A stretch of 64,000 nucleotides of DNA from Nematopogon swammerdamellus. Its lineage: Eukaryota; Arthropoda; Insecta; Lepidoptera; Adelidae. Shown here piece by piece: positions 11,712 to 23,416 of the stretch. The translations under genes and the position numbers were made by a program. The stretch is taken from contig OX336343.1 in the NCBI GenBank assembly GCA_946902875.1, positions 16,477,596 through 16,541,595 of the forward strand. The letters run 5' to 3'. Every line of letters starts with the position of its first letter. The stretch's first letter is position 1. The notes below the pieces were generated by a model. It was not told where the DNA came from, did not search any database, and saw only the letters and a list, made by a program, of their open reading frames with translations.

Positions 11712-12103
11712 TTTTTTTTTTTATGGAAACTGACACGGTTGGCTACATCACCTACAACGTCCGTGATGTCAGCACATAACACCGGGTGAACTAGGTGCCA
11801 TGTCAGTGCTTCCCCCTTTGATCGTGCCGGCTACACTGAACTGGTCGGAAAACATAAACTTTTTACATAGCCGTTTCGACCGACGTTTCATTCAGTGCGG
11901 TAGTATCAACCCGGGCGGGTTAAATAAACCCTACCACCAAGTAAGATTAGGAGGGAAGGGACCTACAGTTTTACGAGGAATCCGAACCTCGGTCAGCCTC
12001 CAACGGTCAGCGGTCACCCATCCAAGAACTGACCGCACCCAGCGTTGCTTAACATTCAATAGCGACAGTTGACTGTCTGCACCACTGAGCTATCGAGGCT
12101 GAC
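11712..12103 (-). mobile_element. Same SINE family (copy D), full length
   Basis: Reverse orientation with a poly(T) left edge, a 5S-like block (CCATCCAAGAACTGACCGCA, CCCAGCGTTGCTTAACATTC), and the tRNA-like head ending GAGCTATCGAGGCTGAC. It lies about 140 bp right of the 100 bp satellite. Confidence 0.83.
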
Positions 12104-12934
12104 AAAATTAATTCTCATTATTGTAGAAAAGCTGCTGGGGAAGTTCAGTTTTATCCATTTTAATTAATCGCGTTATGACGGCCGGCCGCGGCGGGGGCGG
12201 CGCGCGGCGGGGGGGCGCGGCGCCCACCACTCCGCCTGGGCGGGCGGGGGCGGGGCGGGTAATGGCCGAGCAGTGTGCTTGAGTGTTTACAGCAAAGTAC
12301 TCGTATATGTTCTGTGGTTTGCACAGAGGCTCTGCGTGCGTATTGTGCGGGCGGCGGGAGGCTACGGGAGACTGCGGGTGGCTGCGGGAGGCTGCGGGAG
12401 GGTCGAGTTAATTGAACTTTCCCCTCTCTGGTGAACTTCACCCGTGTCTGCGATGAGTATAAACCGCTTGCTCAGTGGTTTAGATGGTAGACAGAAAAAA
12501 ATATATACGAAATTTTAGTTTTTCAAGGTTGGCTACACCCGTTAAGTAAATTCTTCTTCACATTGAAATAGAACTGGCGAAATTTGTTATGTATTCACGA
12601 GTAGGTTACACCTACTCGTGAATACATGAGATTATACAATAAACAATACATAAAAAAAATCAACACATTAATGACCCTGTTGGAACTAGGTGCCAAGTCA
12701 GCGTTTCCTGGTGGCTACTTTGCGCCACCACCGCGCCGGATGGATGCACCGGCACACGGAGTTTTTTAAAAGACACATGGCACGTAGTTCGAACAGGAAC
12801 CTATGACACTATTCACCACATGAAACAAAGAGAGAGACGCTACAAGCGTCCTAGGGACTATGGCTGCCTTCGCTGAACGGATTTTTTTTTAATTTATTAG
12901 GTACTTCATGTTTAGGTTTATTTTATTTTATTTA
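12104..12934. other. GC-rich block then AT-rich spacer
   Basis: 12175-12260 is very GC-rich (GGCCGGCCGCGG, GGCGGGG repeats), followed by a GCGGGAGGCT repeat (12350-12405) and a hairpin at 12589. No gene. Confidence 0.5.
12589..12627. repeat. Perfect 18 bp hairpin
   Basis: ATGTATTCACGAGTAGGT, loop TAC, ACCTACTCGTGAATACAT. No poly-T follows and no gene context is known. Confidence 0.85.
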
Positions 12935-13260
12935 TCTATACATATAATAAAATCGTAGAGGTAAGAAAGTCTGTACATTGAATGTATTCGGAAAAAAACT
13001 AACCAGGGTGGCTTAAAATGAGATACTGAACATGTTAGAACAGTTTTTAAAATTTTTGTTTGTTTGTTTGTTTGTTTGTTTGTCTGTACGCGCATCACGC
13101 AAAAACCACTGAACGGAATTAGACGAAACTTTGTATAGTGGCAGTTTATATGCCGGGTTAACATAATACGTAAAAAAAAATAACAAAAATAAAAAAAAAT
13201 TAACAATTATAAACATTATTGCGCGTTTAAAATCACGTAGTCGAAAGTACATAATTATAA
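12935..13260 (+). mobile_element. Helitron 5'-end fragment
   Basis: It begins TCTATACATATAATAAAATC after an A, the expected Helitron 5' TC. It includes a (TGTT)n run (13058-13082, TTTG/TTGT units) and GCGCATCACGCAAAAACCAC. A sister copy lies at 13391. Confidence 0.7.
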
Positions 13261-13390
13261 CTTGAGAACTGGCAGCAAATACAATTGAAATAAAATATTC
13301 ATTCGAAATTTAAAAATAAGTAGATACAACGAAAATGTCAGTTCTTCTTTTTTATAACTTGAACACAATAGTCTATACATATCTATTCTT

Positions 13391-13690
13391 TCTATACATA
13401 TCATAAAATCGTAAATGCAAAAATGTCTATTTGTACGCGCATCTCGCAAAAACCACTGAACGGAATTTGACGAAACTTTTTATAGTGACAGTGTATATCC
13501 CGGATGAACATAATAATTAAAAAATATAATAAAAATCACGTAATCCAAAGTAAAGGTAAAAAACAATTTTAAATGTCATGTTGACAACGAAGAACTGTCA
13601 TCTCGACGTGAGCTGGCCGGTGACAAATTGTTTGATATATAAAAATAATTGAAAGTCGAAGTTATGTCGCTGTCATTGGTGCAATAAAAT
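13391..13690 (+). mobile_element. Second Helitron 5'-end fragment
   Basis: It begins TCTATACATATCATAAAATC and shares GTACGCGCATCTCGCAAAAA, CCACTGAACGGAATTTGACG and AAACTTTTTATAGTG with the 12935 copy, diverged by substitutions and small indels. Confidence 0.7.
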
Positions 13691-13744
13691 TTATATATCT
13701 GTTGCCCGCGGCTTCGCTCGCGTGAAATTCGTATTTAAAAAAAA

Positions 13745-14215
13745 GAAAGTAAGTAACTAAAGGCGGGCCCGAAAGCGGCTCTGCGCTCACGTAAACAATA
13801 TTCTTTCTCGATGAAAGTAACTAAGGGCGAGGCGGAAGGCGGAGCTCTATTCTGGAAGACCATAAACCTTCTCGAAGAAAGTAAGCAACTATGGGCGAGG
13901 CCGCAGGCCGAGCTGCGTTCAGGATGAAGCTAAACCATCTTGCAGAAAGTAAGTAACTAAGGCGAGGCCGAAGGCCGTTCGGATAATTGAATAACCATCT
14001 CGAAGAAAGCAAGTAACTAAGGGCGAGGCCGAAGGCCGAGCTGCGTTCAGGAAGAAGCTAAACCATCTTGAAGAAAGTAAGTAACTAAGGCGAGGCCGAA
14101 GGCCGAGCTACGTTCTGACAAATGATAAACCATCTCGAAGAAAGCAAGTAACTAAGGGCAAGGCCGAAGGCCGAGCTGCGTTCAGGAAGAAGCTAAACCA
14201 TCTCGAATAAAGTTA
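13745..14215 (+). repeat. About 65 bp tandem repeat (about 7 copies) rich in GGCGAGGCCGAAGGCCGAGC
   Basis: Each unit reads GAAAGTAAGTAACTAAGGGC, then GAGGCCGAAGGCCGAGCTGC, then GTTCAGGAAGAAGCTAAACC and ATCTCGAA. Three similar units lie in reverse at 14745-14945. Unit lengths vary (about 60-69 bp), unlike the 100 bp satellite. Confidence 0.88.
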
Positions 14216-14289
14216 ATTAATATTAAGATTGAGTTAATTTAATTTTAACTTTATTATAAAGTCCACGCTTCTAACGGCAAATATACCGT

Positions 14290-14690
14290 GCATCCTAGAA
14301 CCTCGCGGTTATTCCCGGCTGGATGGCAAGAAGCCCGATGCTATCACCTTAGTGCCATGGACTAAGGGTAGTTCTTTGATGTGGGACGCCACTTTTGTTC
14401 TCACATTGGCTCCAAGTCACGTTAGGACATCTTCAAGAGCGGCTGGCGCGGCCGAGGCTGGGGCGGAGAGCCTCAAACGCAGCAAATATAGAAATATAAT
14501 TCAAGACTTCGAATTTGTTGCGTTTGCGGTTGAAACCCTCGGTCCGTGGAGCAGTGAAGCCAAAAGAGGCTTGAGCTGGTTGACGCAACTGGTGTCCCGC
14601 CATCAAGGGCTTATGTTATGTACTTCATTCAAAGGGTAAGCCTTGCCATCCAGCGGGGTAATGCCGCAAGTGCTCTAAGAACATTTGAAA
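14290..14690 (+). pseudogene. Remnant of a mobile-element-associated domain (LVPW..WDAT...FAVETLGPW...IQRVSLAIQRGNAAS)
   Basis: The frame reads YSRLDGKKPDAITLVPW, TKGSSLMWDATF, LAPSHV, AGAAEAGAESLKRSKY and FVAFAVETLGPWSSEAKRGL. After a frame break near 14600-14620 it continues YFIQRVSLAIQRGNAAS. This WD.T..TLA.S...FAVETLG.W...IQR.S.AIQRGNA pattern recurs in metazoan reverse-transcriptase-linked proteins. I know the pattern but not an agreed function; a nuclease-like fold is only a guess. There is no start or stop of its own and at least one frameshift, so it is a captured or decayed fragment. Confidence 0.7.
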
Positions 14691-15042
14691 ATGCCCGTTT
14701 TGATAGTTATTTTAATGTTTGTTAGGTAGGTTTAATTGGAAGACGATTTATCGTCTTCCTGAACGCAGCTCGGCCTTCGGCCTCGCCCTTACTTACTTCC
14801 TTTATTTGAGAAAGGTTTATCGTTTACCTGAAAGCAGCTCGGCCTTCGGCCTCGCCCTTAGTTAGTTACTTTCTTTAAGAAGGTTTATCGATTACCTGAA
14901 CGCAGCTCGGCCTTCGGCCTCGCCCTTAATTACTTACATTCTTCTTTGGAATACGAATTTCACGCGAGCGGAGCCGCGGGCTCAGCTAGTTGCAAATAAT
15001 TGTACTGAATGTTCTGAATAAGTTATATTTGTTAACATAAAA

Positions 15043-15075
15043 AAAGAGAGAGGGGGGGGGGGGGGGGGGGGGGGT
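15043..15075. repeat. Long G homopolymer after a GA run
   Basis: About 23 consecutive G (15052-15074) after GAGAGAGAG. Such a run is prone to slippage and assembly error. Confidence 0.85.
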
Positions 15076-15604
15076 GTGAAATTAATCCCGCCAGCATCAG
15101 AGATCGACCCCACAAGACCGCTGAATCCGCCAGTGCCTTCAAATCACCACGTCCGTCCGTGTGATGATGCCGCAATGATTTGTCATTGCTGACTGCATTG
15201 GTTGGTCAACTGCCTTTCAGTCACGTCTGTCGGCCGGCACACGTTCCACATACGCAACGATATTCGCGCGATCGCGACTCTAACCTAACCCATCGCGCAG
15301 CACGCGCCGAGATAGGGTTACCTATTTTTTTTTTGAGTAAAAAAACATAACTTTGTCTTTCAACAGGTATTTTCCACAAAAAATATTGCCATTTAAATAT
15401 ATAAGAAAGAAAAAAAAAATTTCAAAATAACAAGACCGTCTACCATTTTTGCATCCGAAAATAGCCACTACAGCCACAGATTACCCAATAGTTACTTCTA
15501 CAGTTACTGCTACAGCGCCATAGCAACGGAGACACGGTACATACATTTCCAAATACATATTTAGCACTCGATTTAGCATTACAAGAGAGTGCGCTCCGTT
15601 CTGT

Positions 15605-16044
15605 TTTTAACCCCCGACGCAAAAAACGGAGGGGTGTTATAAGTTTGACGTGTGTGTGTGAGGGTAAGTATGTGAGGGTGTGTGTGAGGGTGTGTGTATG
15701 TGTGTGACTGTCTGTGGCATCGTAGCTCCCAAACGGATGAACCGATTTGTGTGCGGTTTTTTTTATTAGGAAACTTGTTTAATCGGGATGGTTCTTAGTT
15801 TGTTATCTAGTAATTAAGTAATAAAAAAATTAATTATCTTAAAAAGAGAACCGATTTGCATGCGGTTTTTTTAAAAAGCTTTCAATAAAAGATAAATTAC
15901 AAATAAAAAAAAAACCCGACCCTTAAAAAGGCAAAAATAATAAGTATCCATTTACTTACTTAAAGGAGTCAGGGGACCGCTAAGTAAATAAAATATAAAA
16001 CTCAGAGCTGCGCGGAAATTTACTTAGCGGTCGGGGGTTTTTTA
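15605..16044. repeat. Dispersed repeat with CCCCCGAC ends
   Basis: Left TTAACCCCCGACGC and right GCGGTCGGGGGTTTTTTAA form imperfect inverted ends about 440 bp apart. Inside is a GT-rich microsatellite (15646-15712) and the phrase GAACCGATTTG.GTGCGGTTTTTT twice (15740, 15845). A short relative lies at 41503-41535. Confidence 0.6.
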
Positions 16045-17526
16045 AATTTTGACTAACTAATAAATCGTTATAAACGTATTTTCTTAACGTTTATTGCATT
16101 TTAAATACATATTTAGCTTTAGATAAGCGAGTGCGCTCCGTTCTGTTTTGTCTAACTATTAAATGCTTATCTCTCAAACATCCAAAGGATGACTGGGAGA
16201 ATCCCTCTAAAAGATAAATCCGCCTTTACCCCTCTTCTAAATTATATAACGAGCTTGTTTCTGTAAAATATTTTTCGAGCAATGAAGCGAGCAATGAAGT
16301 ACATATTTCTATCGATATATTCTCTATCTAAATCGTTCGGAAATGAGCGTTTCGTTCCCAAGACTGGATATCTCAAATCAATGCTGGAAATAGAGTATTT
16401 TCGGATATTTTATGGCAAAACGAAAGTATAAAGAATATCGACCAAAAAATAAAGTACAATACTTTATTATAAAGCATGGTTGGCAACCCTAATCGAGATC
16501 GATTCTGTAGGTAATTTAATTGAAGAACGTGCTTGGGAGTTACGAAGATAACTTTTAAGAGAGTGGTAGATTGGTATCTACTTGGTGAAGTGGTTTCGCT
16601 TAATAAGCAGAACGCCGTGAATTCGACATCGATGGAATTCGACCCCCGGAGCGTGAATTATATATTTTTATAACGAATGCAGCATGATGGGTCGCGGTGC
16701 CGACAATGGTGCAGTCGACAGAGTCAAATTCACCTCTCCTCGCGTAATGACTCTCATTGAGGTGCCATGCCAGCAGATTTGCGGACTGTTTCCAGACTGT
16801 CTAGCATATTGATACGAAGTTTGAAGACAAATAAGGGGTTAAAGGATTCGTAAAATACACTCGCTGGAAGACAGTTCCACACCCTAGCGGTGCAACAAAA
16901 GAATTATTTTGAAAAACGATTTGTTCTCAAAAGCCCTGTAGCAACAACAAATGGGTGTTCAGCATCTCTGCGACGAGTGTTGCGGAATAAGGAGGGTGGC
17001 AGGGAATAAGGGATGCCAGTTTCTTAGAAAAGCGCCCGTCGAACTTACAAAACGTCTGTGACTCAGCGACCCCAGACCATCGTCTATAAGTTCCGGGTCA
17101 CCAACAAGACGGATCGTTCGGCGCTGTATCGAGTATCAAGGATGCAAGCAGATGTTGAGAACTACCTTCCAAGGTACCTTATGGTGTGGTTATAATAGAC
17201 TGGTCTGTTTGGATCTTGGGTGACCTATATCATGGTCAATGCCGACCGGGCCCCGTGGTCCGGTGGTCTGGTTGATCGTTGGCTACACCACCAGCTTGCT
17301 TACAGCCGTGATGTTAAGTCAACCGGGAGGTTATTAGTTGCGACAGGACAGGAGGGATCCTGCAGGATCCCGCAGGATGTCGCAACTATGCCAGGTGCTT
17401 CGATAAGTAGGTGCCTACCTAGCTACTCGTAGTTACGAGCTGTTTTGAGGAATAAGAGAAAATATGGATGGAAGACGGAAAGTGATGATTCTACTCAGAG
17501 GGCAAATCGAGGTACCTAGGTGAGCC
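16045..17526. other. Probable old dispersed-repeat sequence
   Basis: 16640-17130 has the texture of a decayed LINE (GGTGCAACAAAAGAATTATT, TTGCGGAATAAGGAGGGTGG), but no frame is readable. Confidence 0.35.
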
Positions 17527-17530
17527 TTAA

Positions 17531-18402
17531 CCCTAGAATGCAACCCATTTTTTTTATGACATTAATGCAACTCTTCGCCTGGGAGGCTACTTATTAAATA
17601 AACAAGAATTACTTGAAAAGTATTTATTATATTAGAATGATAAAAATAATATCAAAAGGCTACCCTTTACTGAAAAATAATACATTAATATTTCAGTCAT
17701 ACATAACTCTTACACAACCTTCAGAAAAAAATAAAATATAAGGCACATATGCTACAAAAGTTCGTGGTTACTAGGATGTGAAAAAAAATAAAAATAAACA
17801 TTTCCAGCTTGAAATTTAAACAAATTGTACTTAACTGTATCGTAAAGAATGATAATAGTACTTTCATTTGAAATATTACTCAACTAAAGTTCGTTTTCAG
17901 TACCAGCCAGAGAATAAATTGAATTTACGCTATTTTTTCATGCTTGCTTATCAGTGCACCCGCAGTACATTGGGGATCGGTGCTCCATACAGTAAGTTTT
18001 ATTGCATTTTTGGCAATAGTACGGTGTAGGGATGCAATCCCTGCCCAGTGCGCGTAGTGCGGAGGTGGAAAGGGAACGGTCTTAAACAGCTCCTCCGAGC
18101 CCTCCCATGGAATAAGCGATAGAACATACTATATGTGTATAATAAATTAGCTACAAACAAAAAACAAAAAACCACCAAGTGTAATATTTTACCTCTTAAT
18201 GCAACCCTTCGCCTCTCAGGCTACGCGAACCGTCATATCTCGTAAAATGCAAGGCGCACTTGCACGTAAGTCCGCACGTCACTGCATCTCGCTCGGCACT
18301 GCAGCTACTAGGAAGCATGGCTCCGTGGATGCGTGCGGTTTTGAAATAATAACAAAACAACACTCGCGCGCCGCCTCCCAGGCGGTAAGTTGCATTCTAG
18401 GG
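17531..18402 (-). mobile_element. Internally deleted piggyBac-type element
   Basis: TTAA is present on both sides (17527-17530 and 18403-18406). Terminal inverted repeats read CCCTAGAATGCAAC (left) and GTTGCATTCTAGGG (right). The CCCTAGAA tip is typical of the piggyBac superfamily. Subterminal GCCTGGGAGGC-like palindromes occur near both ends. At 872 bp the element is far shorter than an autonomous copy and keeps only the 3' end of the transposase gene on the minus strand. Confidence 0.9.
17938..18060 (-). pseudogene. C-terminal cysteine-rich domain of a piggyBac transposase
   Basis: On the minus strand this reads ...CIPTPYYCQKCNKTYCMEHR followed by SPMYCGCTDKQA and a stop at 17938-17940. 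The C-x2-C, C-x2-H and C-x-C spacing matches the zinc-binding C-terminal domain that binds element ends in piggyBac transposases. The catalytic DDD core is missing, so this copy cannot transpose by itself. Confidence 0.75.
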
Positions 18403-18539
18403 TTAAAATACATCACTCCTGAAAAAACATGTAACCGACCGAATCAGCTTATACGCCGAGTTCACAATGACTTATGCTTTTGTTGTATGGCTCACCCTAA
18501 CGTCTTATGTCCGTAAATACGCGAGTGCGAAGCGTTATA

Positions 18540-18991
18540 CAGGGTGTTAAAACGGCGAGTACATTAATTTCGCCAGCGCAATCCTCATGTTCTTCCTAGA
18601 CAAAAAAGCAAATAAAGTTTTTCTCTAAAGTGTCTAGTTTTCGAGTTATATGCATTTTTGAAATGTATGTTTTCGTCTAGTGTAATTTAACGCGTTGTTG
18701 CCGCTCGGCACCCTCCGCCTGCCGACCTCCAGTCCTCCACTCACAAAGCTAACCCCCGCCCCTCCCGCCAACACCTCCGTCCGAGGCGCTCACGTTTCAC
18801 CCGCTCTTCCCCCCTCCGCGCCGCCCTGTTGTCATTATATAATTTTTACACTAAAATAATCAATTGGTTTGTATGATAACTGTAACTTTTTATTTAAAGA
18901 GAATTCTGAAAAAAGTTATTTGACTTTTTTGTTACTCTTGATCCCAATAATAATTTCCTAAATTTAATGTACTCGCCGTTTTTACATCCTG
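18540..18991. mobile_element. TA-flanked MITE (452 bp)
   Basis: TA flanks both ends. The inverted termini read CAGGGTGTTAAAACGGCGAG on the left and, read inward from the right, CAGGATGTAAAAACGGCGAG, continuing into TACATTA on both sides. The interior includes a C-rich segment (18700-18830). No transposase is present; TA plus CAGGGTGT points to a Tc1/mariner-related MITE. Confidence 0.82.
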
Positions 18992-19776
18992 TATATAGCG
19001 CATTCTTAGCATTAGATGGCGGTGATGCGAGACTGCGTCTGACTCAAATTTCAAAAAGCGTACCGCCAATATTACTCACCTGACAGATTCAGTTTTCATC
19101 TATCAGCGCAGATCGATAGCTTTTTGAAAACACGATTTGATTAACTTCGCTCGATAGAAAAAAATCATGAACATGGCTCTGAATTTTGTTATAAAAACGT
19201 ATTTAAGGCAACGTGACCAAATCAAGGCTTTGGAAAAAAAAATTTGATTTGTTGAATTTTTTTGTTTCGATTCGTTGGAATAAAAAAATAAAAACCTAAT
19301 TTTCGCTTGCGCTAAAATTTATTGATTTAGTTGCATCCTACTCCAACCAGCGAAAGCGGCGCCTTGAAAGAGGAGTACGGGCGAATAGGGTTGACAGGGC
19401 CTTAATGCGATCCTTTGAAGTATTCGTGGTGGCAATTTCATGTTAAGGCGCGCTCACTTATTTACCAACGGGTAACATGTTTCATCACGCCTTGCCCCTT
19501 CTAGTGTTTAGTTCGGTCGGTGGGTGTACCTACTTACATCTTGTAATTTACTCGCAGCATTATGGTGCAATGCCAATGCGAGTAGACTGACAGAAATGAT
19601 GCGCGTTTGCGGATTTTCTTACAGTCTTACAGAACAGAACTGGTATACATGGTTATGAACACTTCCGGTAGCTACCCGCGCCGACAAATAAGGAAATATC
19701 ACGTCTACCGTATTGGAATAGAAACATGAACCATTTTATCTATACAACATTTCTGCATTGCATAACTTTGTTATTG

Positions 19777-19988
19777 TTTTTTTTTATGGAAACTGACACG
19801 GTTGGCTACATCACCTACAACATCCGTGATGTCAGCCCATAACACCGGGTGAACTAGGTGCCATGACAGTGATTCCCTTCGATCGTGCCGGCTATACTGA
19901 ACTAAACTATTTACTTACATAACCGTTTCGACTGACGCTTCATTCAGTGCGGTGGTATCAACCCGGGCGGGTTGAACCCTATCACCAT
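19777..19988 (-). mobile_element. Same SINE family (copy F), 5'-truncated
   Basis: It has the poly(T) edge and body but stops at GGGTTGAACCCTATCACC, losing the tRNA/5S head, as expected for incomplete reverse transcription. Confidence 0.78.
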
Positions 19989-20626
19989 GTTTCCAAAATA
20001 AACGCAAATTATTGCACAGAAAAACAACCATTACCTAGGCTATGTAGGTACTTAAATAATATTAGATACGACCATAAGGTACCTTACAGGAAAATTTAAT
20101 TGTCCGCAAGTTTAACATTGCACCTATAGGATAAGTAGTAAATATTCCTCTAAAACTTTATTTTACAAGAGAGTTTGTACGTATAAATTATTCAATTAAA
20201 CAAAGGGGATCCGGAATATAATCTATGTTCATTAAAGTGTGTGAAACTTAATTCAGTACTCACCAAATTATCTCACGGTCCATTAACAGTTTATCAAACA
20301 TTTTAGTCATAAAATCACCTACTGTCACTTTAGTATACGTCTCGTCACAATGACCGATGAGCGGACATCAGTGACCGCAACCAGACGTCGCGAAATCTCG
20401 CGGACAACTGACGACCGCCACCACACCGACGACCGACGACGTCCGATACCAGCACCACAGCCACACCAGCTCAGAACCACACCGACACAACACTAGTCAG
20501 CCGAGAACGATCCCTCCGCGACACGACAACACACAACACGGCAGCGAAGTTCGCTGTCAAGGCGAGGGGTATGTTCGTAAGAGTGTCAAACAAGTCCGAG
20601 AACAAGTCTTATTTTTGCTGACAAGT

Positions 20627-21010
20627 GTTTTTTTTATGGAAACTGACATGGTTGGCTACATCACCTACAATATCCGTGATGTCAGCCCATAACACCGGGT
20701 GAACTAGGTGCCATGTCAGTGCTTCCCTTCGGTCGTACCGGCTATACTGAACTGGACGGAAAACACAAACTATTTACATAGCCTTTTCGACCGACATTTC
20801 GTTCAGTGCGGTGGTACCAATCCGGGCGGGTTGAACCTTACCACCTAGTAAGTTAAGAAGGGAAGGGACCTACAGTTTTACGTGGAATCCGAACCACGGT
20901 CAGCCTCCAACGGTCGAGCGGTCACCCATCCAAGTACTGACAGTGCGACATCGCGCGACCCATCAATAGCGACAGTCGACTGTCTGCACCACTGAGCTAT
21001 CGAGGCTGAC
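20627..21010 (-). mobile_element. Same SINE family (copy C), full length
   Basis: Reverse orientation: poly(T), ATGGAAACTGACATGGTTGG at the left, and the head GAGCTATCGAGGCTGAC at the right. The 5S-like part is CGGTCACCCATCCAAGTACT; the block beyond it (CAGTGCGACATCGCGCGACC) differs from copies A and B. Confidence 0.83.
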
Positions 21011-22587
21011 AGTGAAGTGTTACACCAAAATGTTTTTCATGGGATGAAATAAAATTATTTCTCATTTAAATTTCATAAAATGTACACAGTTTCATATATT
21101 TCGACTTAAATGTCGTCTTCATTATTCATTCAAATAAATATTTTGTAAATAAAAATAATTTATTTTTAATCATTTAAATTTCAATTGGAAGTAGGTACCT
21201 ACTCGTTTAAGTGAGGTTTGATGTTCTTTTGGAGACTTAAGTACAAAGTTTTGGCTAGAAGACATCTTCCCAAGCTTGTGTTGCTAAAATGTGCATTCAT
21301 TAATATGATTTGGTTAGGCGGGTACAATTCGTAAGTTTCTAAAGTTGGAAAACTTGAAATTTGTAGCATCGTTCAGCCAGGAGTAGGTAGGTACACCCAC
21401 AACGTCCAGATCGAAAAAAAAAATCAACCAGAGGTCCTTATAATTTGTCAGGAGGGAGAAGTAAGTTTCTAAAGTTCAAAGTAAAATATCTCAACGAGAA
21501 ATGTTTAGTCTTTCATAATAGGAATGGAGTTTGTTTGTTCTCGTAATAATGTAGATAAAATCACAAAAGAGATTTGTTAGATAATTAATGAAAAGGGTTA
21601 ATGAATTACACATTATTTCCTACCACCTATCAGATAAGGTGTAAGTAAGATTACACCTCTTCAAAATTGTTCTTTCTTAATGATGAAGTCATTAGCATTA
21701 ACAAGAAAGGAACATTTACGAAATACATATTTTCAAAGTTCTGCTTATCAGTCTGAGGAATGTACCTTTACCCCCCTGGCGCGGCGGCGGTGGCGACGGC
21801 GGCGCGCCGGCGTCTCCATAAAGTGGGTTCTTCATCATTTATGTCATCTCTTTTGTATTTATATTTACGCTTTCATCTTAATAATAATAATGTACTGTTT
21901 ACTACCCGTAGCATTGTCATTCTTTGTTGTGCTACCGTCTCAAATATTTTCGGGGAGATAACAAAAGGCCCTAGGAATATTCCATAGGTGCTTCCCAAAA
22001 CATTACAAAGCATAGACAGGCATTAACTGATCGAGCAGATGCCTACCGAGGTACGAAGAGCTGATGCTCGTCTAATCCATCCACTCCAGGCACCGCCAGG
22101 CTACCTTGTTAGGTCGCCTGTCCGCCTAGCCGGGGGCATATTCCCTAATTCTCCTAAGTGAGTTCGCTAAAGCCTTTTTATTTTTTTTTTTTTTTTTAAT
22201 TTTGTTTGGCGATAGGTGATTGTTGATCAGTCACAATTTTTAAAATTAGCGCACCTGACCATAAATTCTCACTATAAGTAGGTACATGACACTGGCCAAA
22301 TTGTGTGGGATCCCAACGCCGCCGCCAAAAATTTTATGATATCGTGGGGCAACCCACGCTATACGTTTGAAACCAGCGAAAGTGATAGTAAAATTAGTCA
22401 TGTGGTAGGTACTAGCCCGTGTGTCTACTGCAGTAAAGTTCAGTTGATCATAATTGAATAATATGATGCAAATCAACAATACCAGAGCACAAAACTATAC
22501 AGTTCATCCTTTATGGCTTTTCGCTGGCTTTAGATGACTGTTATCTCATCAACAGTATGTGATTAATATATTATATTGCATAATGTG

Positions 22588-22880
22588 TTATTTATTAGGG
22601 GGCCAAGTGCTGCGGACGTCGGCTTCTCTTGCAAGAGGCTCAAGGTTCGAATCCAACCGGCGCGCGCCGCGGCGGAGCGGCGGCGACGTGCACCAACCAA
22701 TGAGTTAATTATCTCATTTGAAAAGAATTACGTGTATACATACATACATTCACCCAATGCTCCGTGGTTCGGATTCCATATGAAAATGTAGGTCCACCCG
22801 GTTGAATGGAGGAAATTTCCTCCAGTCGACCTAAGGCAATAAGCCCGCCCTTACCGCGCATTAAGTGACATACATAACGT
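22588..22880 (+). mobile_element. tRNA-headed SINE-like repeat
   Basis: The head is GGGGGCCAAGTGCTGCGGAC ... CAAGGTTCGAATCCAACCGG with a good B box. The downstream body is GGTTGAATGGAGGAAATTTC and CTAAGGCAATAAGCCCGCCC. A tRNA gene is unlikely because no acceptor stem closes. Confidence 0.6.
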
Positions 22881-23416
22881 GTATTATTATTATAATATTA
22901 TAGCAGTTCTACTCAGTTCTATTCTTTTCGAATTCCTCTGTACCTACCTACTACCTAGTACCTACCCTCACGCATTGTAACCACCGATTGCTATGCCGAT
23001 TGTACATAACTCATTCATTCATTGCTCATTCATTCGTAATGCTTTGTACTTTGTGTAACTGTTTATTTGTGCATAAAAGCCGAAATGGAGCGATTTTACA
23101 CCTCAAAGTCAGTATGTCGATGGGAACAACACGGTTTGTTACATCGCCTACTAGGTAATCCGTGCGTGATGTCAGCTCGTTACACCATTCTTCCTGTCTA
23201 TCCCAAGTATTTGCAATGTCAGCGCTATAGAATTAGGGCCAGAAAACACACATTATTTTTCATAGTCAAACCACCAATTCGACCAAACTTCTTTCAGTTC
23301 GTCTCACAATTAGTCTCATAAGTCTCACCATATCAATCAATCGCTTTTCGAAATCGTTCCTGTATCTTATAGCGAACATACGGATGGTCTTCCTGTGAGT
23401 GGTATCTACCAATCTA

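Larger units (their letters stand above)
13691..14989. mobile_element. Helitron-like composite with two outward-facing 3' ends
   Basis: The right end reads GAATTTCACGCGAGCGGAGC followed by CGCGGGCTCAGCTAG, matching lepidopteran Helitron 3' termini (GC-rich hairpin, then CTAG). The left end at 13691-13727 is the same sequence reversed (GCCCGCGGCTTCGCTCGCG). Between them lie tandem repeats in one orientation (13745-14215), a protein-domain remnant (14290-14690), and repeats in the other orientation (14745-14945). Two Helitron 3' ends in inverted orientation suggest two elements joined, or one rearranged. Confidence 0.65.
18992..22587. other. Spacer with two SINEs, otherwise no gene
   Basis: 20340-20570 is ACGAC/CACCG-rich with no stop-free frame of note; 21770-21815 is GGCGGCGG-rich. 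22020-22150 has a CACCGCCAGGCTACCTTG phrase suggestive of an old repeat. Confidence 0.45.

Noticed and set aside
20340..20580. Possible exon or 5' UTR (ACGAC/CACCG-rich)
   Set aside because: No open frame of useful length, no splice signals that pair with a neighbouring exon, and no homology I can recognise.
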